Assembly (NCBI GenBank): GCA_016936695.1
Contig: JAFGXK010000153.1
Location: forward strand, 1 to 9,922
DNA from: Bacteroidales bacterium
GTDB lineage: Bacteria; Bacteroidota; Bacteroidia; Bacteroidales; VadinHA17
DNA: 9,922 nucleotides
Reading direction: 5' to 3'
Positions within the stretch are counted from its first letter, which is position 1. Each line of letters starts with the position of its first letter. The translations under genes and the position numbers were made by a program. Under the pieces are notes generated by a model that saw nothing but the letters and a program-made list of their open reading frames with translations, was not told the origin of the DNA and made no database searches. Shown here one piece after another: positions 6,020-9,922 of this stretch.

Positions 6020-6035
6020 CCCCTCCCAGGAGGGG
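6020..6035. repeat. C-rich / G-rich hairpin CCCCTCC-CA-GGAGGGG
   Basis: A 7-bp GC-rich stem (6020-6026 with 6029-6035) sits in a pyrimidine-rich tract starting near 6011. On the - strand it lies downstream of the ugd stop and five Ts follow only about 10 bases later, so it could at best be a weak terminator for ugd. It resembles another common intergenic repeat of Bacteroidota. Confidence 0.5.
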
Positions 6036-6080
6036 ATCTGTTTGGGATAAACTCCTGCCTTCAAGCCCTCACACCTCACC

Positions 6081-6122
6081 GCCTCACGCCTCACGCCTCA
6101 CGCCTCACGCCTCACGCCTCAT
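6081..6122. repeat. 7-bp tandem array GCCTCAC, six copies, overlapping the ugd stop codon
   Basis: Five exact GCCTCAC units (6081-6115) are followed by GCCTCAT (6116-6122); a decayed unit precedes them at 6072-6080. Read on the ugd strand the unit is TGAGGCG, and the first copy contains the ugd stop TGA (6121-6119). The array therefore begins exactly at the end of the coding sequence. Confidence 0.9.
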
Positions 6123-7435
6123 TTCCTCCCTATCCCATAATACCCAAACCCCTTCTCCCTGAGCTCTTCCGGATCATATATATTTCTTCCATCAAAAATC
6201 GTCTTTTCATTCATGAGTTCAGCCATTTTTCCGAGATCAGGCAGATGAAATTCAGCCCATTCAGTCATTAGAGCCAGTGCATCAGCTCCATTTATTGCAT
6301 CATATGGATCTTTTGCATAATAGACACTGTCTCCAAGCTGTTTCCTGGTCTCTTCCATGGCAGCAGGATCGTAAACTCTCACTTTTACTTTGGATCTGAT
6401 CAGTTTTTTGACCAGATACAATGCCGAGGACTCCCTGATATCATCTGTTTTCGGTTTGAATGACAGTCCCCATACAGCCAGCACCTTTCCCTGAAGATCG
6501 TTTTTAAAGTGCTTGTTTATCTTGTTGAATATTAAATTTTTCTGAAATTCATTGGCCTTTTCAACCGCAGATATGACCTTGAGATCATAGCCCATATCGG
6601 ATGCTGTTTTGAGAATTGCCTTGACATCCTTAGGGAAACACGATCCGCCGTAGCCGATACCTGGATAAAGGAACCTGTTGCCTATCCTGGGATCACTTCC
6701 AATACCCTTTCTTACGCTATTTACATCGGCGCCGAGAAGTTCGCAGAGATTGGCTATCTCGTTAATGAAGCTTATCCTTGTTGCCAGCATGGCATTAGCT
6801 GCATACTTGGTAAGTTCAGCCGATGGAATGTCCATGAATATGACGGTCCGGTTATTGAGAAGGAAAGGCATGTAAAGCTTCTTCATCAGATCACCAGCCC
6901 TTTCGCTGTCGATTCCAACTATTATCCTCTGCGGCTTAAGAAAATCCTCCACTGCCGAACCCTCCTTGAGAAATTCCGGGTTCGACGCAACATCAAACGG
7001 TATATCAGCCTTTCTCTCTGCAAGTTTTTCATTTATCGTGCTCCTTATCCTTTCAGCAGTTCCGACCGGTACTGTGCTTTTTGTGGCAACTACAACATAA
7101 TGATCCATCAATGTCCCGATTTCCGAGGCAACCGCCAGCACATGCTTCAGGTCAGCGCTTCCGTCCTCATCAGGAGGAGTTCCCACGGCAATGAAGATCA
7201 CTTCAGCTCCTTCAATCGCTTCCTTAATGCTGTTTGTGAATGACAGCCTCCCTTTTTCAATGTTATTAACCATCATGGGTTCCAGACCGGGCTCATAGAT
7301 GGGCACTTTCCCGCTCTGCATAAATCTTACCTTATTCAGGTCGTTGTCAACGCATACAACATTCACGCCTGTCTCTGCAAAACACGTCCCTGTCACCAGT
7401 CCAACATAACCCGTACCTATTACAGCTATTTTCAT
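6119..7435 (-). CDS. ugd: UDP-glucose 6-dehydrogenase, 438 aa
   Basis: Ugd oxidises UDP-glucose twice with NAD+ to UDP-glucuronate, a precursor of acidic surface polysaccharides. MKIAVIGTGYVGLVTG (1-16) is the Rossmann NAD site, with Asp30 ending strand 2 (VVCVD). VGTPPDEDGSADL (84-96) and STVPVGT (120-126) are family motifs. NPEFLKEGSA (152-161) holds a catalytic Glu. LTKYAANAMLATR (208-220) carries Lys210 and Asn214, and GYGGSCFPKD (261-270) carries catalytic Cys266. FKPKTDDIRES (327-337) opens the UDP-binding C-terminal domain. Length is normal for the bacterial form. It is the most upstream gene of the sugar cluster and diverges from rpsA across 303 bp. The stop codon is part of a 7-bp tandem array. 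Confidence 0.95.
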   Translation of the reverse strand: MKIAVIGTGYVGLVTGTCFAETGVNVVCVDNDLNKVRFMQSGKVPIYEPGLEPMMVNNIEKGRLSFTNSIKEAIEGAEVIFIAVGTPPDEDGSADLKHVLAVASEIGTLMDHYVVVATKSTVPVGTAERIRSTINEKLAERKADIPFDVASNPEFLKEGSAVEDFLKPQRIIVGIDSERAGDLMKKLYMPFLLNNRTVIFMDIPSAELTKYAANAMLATRISFINEIANLCELLGADVNSVRKGIGSDPRIGNRFLYPGIGYGGSCFPKDVKAILKTASDMGYDLKVISAVEKANEFQKNLIFNKINKHFKNDLQGKVLAVWGLSFKPKTDDIRESSALYLVKKLIRSKVKVRVYDPAAMEETRKQLGDSVYYAKDPYDAINGADALALMTEWAEFHLPDLGKMAELMNEKTIFDGRNIYDPEELREKGFGYYGIGRK

Positions 7436-7457
7436 ATTTTATTTTATCGATTAAATG

Positions 7458-7465
7458 CAAATATA
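7458..7465 (-). promoter_or_regulatory. Probable ugd -7 promoter element TATATTTG
   Basis: On the - strand TATATTTG matches the Bacteroidota -7 consensus TAnnTTTG. It lies 22 bp before the ugd ATG, predicting a leader of about 15 nt. No good -33 TTG is found at the expected distance upstream, so the call is moderate. Confidence 0.5.
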
Positions 7466-7500
7466 ATAAAAGCGTTTAGCATTCAGTTTGTTTTTGTTGT

Positions 7501-7532
7501 GCGGTCGTGCGGTCATGCGGTCATGCGGTCAG
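7501..7532. repeat. 8-bp tandem array GCGGTCAT, four copies
   Basis: Units GCGGTCGT, GCGGTCAT, GCGGTCAT and GCGGTCAG occupy 7501-7532 in perfect register, differing only in the last two bases. It lies between the divergent ugd and rpsA promoters. Confidence 0.88.
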
Positions 7533-7545
7533 AATATGATTTTTC

Positions 7546-7609
7546 GACTGCAGGACTGCAAGACTGCAAGACTGCAAGACTGCAAGACTGCAAGACTGCA
7601 AGACTGCTT
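7546..7609. repeat. 8-bp tandem array GACTGCAA, eight copies
   Basis: Eight octamers run without interruption from 7546 to 7609. The first is GACTGCAG, the next six are exact GACTGCAA (7554-7601) and the last is GACTGCTT. The array ends about 35 bp upstream of the predicted rpsA -33 element. It contains no stop codons in any + frame, so it creates a spurious open frame reading LQDCKTAR repeats. Confidence 0.93.
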
Positions 7610-7643
7610 CTGCCCTAATTCAACCATTAAATTCCTAATTATA

Positions 7644-7676
7644 TTGCGACATTTCAATAAAAAAAACATAACTTTG
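7644..7676 (+). promoter_or_regulatory. Probable rpsA promoter (TTG ... TAACTTTG)
   Basis: TAACTTTG at 7669-7676 is a perfect match to the Bacteroidota -7 motif TAnnTTTG. A TTG at 7644-7646, 22 bases upstream, fits the -33 element. The predicted start near 7683 gives an rpsA leader of about 55 nt. Confidence 0.65.
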
Positions 7677-7682
7677 CAACCA

Positions 7683-7738
7683 CTTTTTTAGCAAAATAAT
7701 GTCTAACTTATTAATTATTAGTCTTTTTAACTACTATT
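7683..7738 (+). promoter_or_regulatory. A/T-rich rpsA leader without Shine-Dalgarno
   Basis: The predicted 5' leader is almost entirely A and T, with no GGAG-like sequence before ATG 7739. The bases just upstream of the start read CTACTATT. Unstructured A/U-rich leaders are favourable S1 binding sites in other bacteria, so self-regulation is possible but not shown by sequence. Confidence 0.4.
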
Positions 7739-9817
7739 ATGACTGAAAGCAAAAAGAAACCTGTCAAGAATGAAAAGGTTGAAATTGAAGATGATGATCT
7801 GAAGACCGCAAAAAAGATCAAAGCCAAGGACTCCAAAGAAAAGCCTGTGACTCAAGTTATTGATGAAGAGATTCTTCCGGAAGAAGAAGATGCCTTGATG
7901 ACCGAAGAAGAAGAACTTGTTTCAAAAGTTGTGGACGAAACAGAAGAGGTGGTCCGTGAAGCCAGAATCAGGAAGAATATTCCTGAAATTGAAAAAGAAA
8001 TTAAATCTCCCGAACTAAAACCGGAGATGATACATGTTCCTTCTCCTGAGGAATTTGACTGGGAGAGTTTCGAGAGTGATGGACTGAAAAACACCCCGAA
8101 GCACAAGGAATATGAAGCAAAGTATGATGAAACTCTGTCAACAGTTGCTGTTGATGAGGTTGTTAACGGAACGGTAATCCAGATGACACCCCGCGAGGTA
8201 GTTGTAAACATTGGTTACAAGTCTGAAGGCGTTGTCAGTCTGAACGAGTTTCGCTATAATCCTAACCTGAAAGTAGGAGATACGGTTGAGGTCTACGTTG
8301 AAAGCCAGGAGGATAAAAAAGGCCAGCTCCTTCTCTCACACAAGAAGGCCCGCGCTATCAACTCATGGGACCGTGTCAATGCATCCCTTGAGAAAGACGA
8401 AATTATTACCGGTTACATCAAGTGCAGAACCAAGGGCGGTATGATTGTCGATGTATTCGGCATTGAAGCCTTCCTTCCCGGTTCACAGATTGATGTTAAA
8501 CCGATCCGCGACTATGATGTATTTGTTGGTAAGACAATGGAATTCAAGGTTGTAAAGATCAATCAGGAATTCAAGAACGTCGTCGTGTCGCACAAAGCTC
8601 TTATCGAAGCTGAACTTGAACAGCAGAAGAAAGAAATCATTGCCAAGCTTGAAAAAGGACAGGTTCTTGAGGGAACCGTCAAGAATATCACATCGTATGG
8701 TGTATTCATCGATCTCGGAGGTGTCGACGGACTTATTCACATCACCGACCTTTCATGGGGCAGGGTAAACCACCCCGAGGAGATTGTTCAACTCGACCAG
8801 AAACTGAATGTTGTTATTCTCGATTTTGATGATGACAAGAAACGTATTGCTCTTGGTCTGAAACAGCTCACACCTCACCCGTGGGATTCAGTTGATCCCG
8901 ACCTCAAGGTTGGAGACAAGGTCAAGGGAAAGGTTGTTGTTATGGCCGACTATGGGGCATTTGTTGAAATAGCAACCGGAGTGGAAGGTCTTATTCATGT
9001 TTCGGAGATGTCGTGGTCACAACACCTTCGCAGTGCCCAGGAGTTCCTGAAGGTAGGCGATGAAGTTGAGGCTGTCATTTTGACACTCGACAGAACGGAA
9101 AGGAAGATGTCACTTGGCATAAAGCAGCTTAAACCCGATCCATGGCAGAATATAGAGGAGAAGTATACCGTTGGTTCAAAGCATACTGCAAAAGTAAGGA
9201 ACTTCACCAACTTCGGCGTATTCGTTGAAATTGAGGAAGGTGTCGACGGATTGATTCATATTTCCGATCTTTCATGGACAAAGAAAATCAAGCATCCGGC
9301 TGAATTCACATCCATCGATTCCGAGATTGACGTTACCGTCCTCGAAATTGATAAGGAGAACAGGAGACTCAGTCTTGGTCACAAGCAGCTTGAAGAGAAT
9401 CCATGGGATGTTTTCGAGAATCTTTTCAGCATCGATTCAGTGCACGAAGGAACCGTGGTGGAAGTATTCGATAAAGGAGCAGTTATTGCTCTTCCCTATG
9501 GTGTTGAAGGATTTGTCACCCCCAAACACCTCGTTAAGGAAGATGGAACAATGGCAAAGGTCGAAGAGAAACTTGAGTTCAAAGTGATTGAATTCAATAA
9601 GTCAGCCAAGAAAATCATCCTTTCGCACAGCAGAATATCTGAAGACGAAAAGAAAACTGCCGAATCGCCTGTCAGGAAAAATGAAGGCGATAATTCCAAA
9701 AAATCTTCCAGAAAGACCAAGCCGAACTCCGAAAAAACAACACTCGGCGATATAACACAGCTGGCCGCTCTTAAGGAAGAAATGGAAGAAAAAGCAAACA
9801 AAGCTTCAAAAAAATAG
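7739..9817 (+). CDS. rpsA: 30S ribosomal protein S1, 692 aa, six S1 domains
   Basis: S1 binds mRNA on the small ribosomal subunit and helps place it for initiation. Six S1 (OB-fold) repeats follow one another, at about 138-203, 219-286, 305-376, 389-464, 475-551 and 563-632. Repeats 3-5 show the classic pattern, for example GTVKNITSYGVFIDLGG then DGLIHITDLSW (329-339), VEGLIHVSEMSW (415-426) and VDGLIHISDLSW (502-513). Each ends with a LGLKQL or LGHKQL-type strand. Repeats 1, 2 and 6 are more divergent, as usual. Before them is a roughly 130-residue Glu/Lys/Asp-rich extension (1-137) and after them a Lys/Ser-rich tail (633-692). Both are probably disordered and make the protein longer than the roughly 560-aa E. 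coli S1. A Bacteroidota-type promoter lies upstream. Confidence 0.95.
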   Translation: MTESKKKPVKNEKVEIEDDDLKTAKKIKAKDSKEKPVTQVIDEEILPEEEDALMTEEEELVSKVVDETEEVVREARIRKNIPEIEKEIKSPELKPEMIHVPSPEEFDWESFESDGLKNTPKHKEYEAKYDETLSTVAVDEVVNGTVIQMTPREVVVNIGYKSEGVVSLNEFRYNPNLKVGDTVEVYVESQEDKKGQLLLSHKKARAINSWDRVNASLEKDEIITGYIKCRTKGGMIVDVFGIEAFLPGSQIDVKPIRDYDVFVGKTMEFKVVKINQEFKNVVVSHKALIEAELEQQKKEIIAKLEKGQVLEGTVKNITSYGVFIDLGGVDGLIHITDLSWGRVNHPEEIVQLDQKLNVVILDFDDDKKRIALGLKQLTPHPWDSVDPDLKVGDKVKGKVVVMADYGAFVEIATGVEGLIHVSEMSWSQHLRSAQEFLKVGDEVEAVILTLDRTERKMSLGIKQLKPDPWQNIEEKYTVGSKHTAKVRNFTNFGVFVEIEEGVDGLIHISDLSWTKKIKHPAEFTSIDSEIDVTVLEIDKENRRLSLGHKQLEENPWDVFENLFSIDSVHEGTVVEVFDKGAVIALPYGVEGFVTPKHLVKEDGTMAKVEEKLEFKVIEFNKSAKKIILSHSRISEDEKKTAESPVRKNEGDNSKKSSRKTKPNSEKTTLGDITQLAALKEEMEEKANKASKK

Positions 9818-9854
9818 AAAATAGTTTTAAATTTAAGCTGTTAAAATTATAACT

Positions 9855-9922
9855 ATGGATTTCAACATTGAGAATCGGAATAACAGCACCTTAATCCAGA
9901 TTCAGTCTGAAAAACTTGATAC
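9855..9922 (+). CDS. Probable STAS-domain (anti-sigma factor antagonist-like) protein, N-terminal fragment
   Basis: ATG 9855 opens a frame that runs off the window, giving 22 complete codons (MDFNIENRN ... SEKLD). It starts 37 nt after the rpsA stop with no terminator between, so the two may be co-transcribed. The beginning resembles small STAS proteins that I recall near rpsA in Bacteroidota, which start M-[DE]-F-x-I and reach EKLD before the first core strand. Such proteins act in partner-switching control with anti-sigma kinases. The identification rests on 22 residues and a recalled context, so it is tentative; that a gene starts here is more certain. Confidence 0.5.
   Translation, partial: MDFNIENRNNSTLIQIQSEKLD

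Noticed and set aside
5890..6271. Two overlapping + strand open frames with LTPHASRLTPHA repeats
   Set aside because: They read through REP-like elements and the GCCTCAC array and overlap the end of ugd; repeat artefacts.
7546..7609. CRISPR array
   Set aside because: Units are 8 bp and contiguous with no spacers, and no cas genes are present.
7488..7691. 67-codon open frame with LQDCKTAR repeats
   Set aside because: The peptide repeat is the translation of the GACTGCAA octamer, which lacks stops in any + frame; it is also inside the promoter region.
9825..9846. TTTTAA/TTAAAA pairing after rpsA as a terminator
   Set aside because: A 6-bp all-A/T stem without a following T-run is not a credible terminator.

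Overview
The window looks like the chromosome of a member of the Bacteroidota (Bacteroidales-like). Three things point there. Two sites match the Bacteroidota -7 promoter motif TAnnTTTG, one ahead of ugd and one ahead of rpsA. The gene starts checked (yjbQ, rpsA) lack a visible Shine-Dalgarno sequence. The gaps are filled with palindromic and short tandem repeats of kinds common in that phylum. This assignment rests on sequence character alone; no database was searched.

Layout. Positions 1-450 hold the 3' end of a SAICAR-synthase (PurC)-family gene on the + strand. A repeat-crowded gap (451-800) follows, then yjbQ (801-1217, +). Between yjbQ and the convergent sugar cluster is a 437-bp gap with a 51-bp duplicate of the yjbQ 3' end and a roughly 200-bp imperfect palindrome built from hairpin modules. 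From 1655 to 7435 five genes lie on the - strand. Read in their own direction they are ugd, rfbA, rfbC, rfbD and a phosphohexomutase gene (pgcA/pgm type). Divergent to ugd is rpsA (7739-9817, +), encoding a long ribosomal protein S1 with six S1 repeats. After rpsA, the start of a probable STAS-domain protein runs off the right edge.

How the genes work together. The - strand cluster supplies nucleotide sugars for surface polysaccharide. The mutase links glucose-6-P and glucose-1-P, RfbA makes dTDP-glucose, and RfbC and RfbD carry out the last two steps to dTDP-L-rhamnose. Ugd makes UDP-glucuronate. The 4,6-dehydratase (rfbB) and the UDP-glucose pyrophosphorylase (galU) are not in the window and must be encoded elsewhere. 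rfbC, rfbD and the mutase are tightly spaced (9 and 4 nt). rfbA is separated from rfbC by 130 nt, and from ugd by 238 nt of repeats.

No new multi-gene system is visible: the protein-coding content is ordinary housekeeping and envelope metabolism. The unusual material is non-coding. It comprises several repeat families in four gaps, including hairpins whose stems differ in sequence but keep pairing, twin REP-like elements with shared arms and different palindromic centres, and five 7-8 bp tandem arrays.
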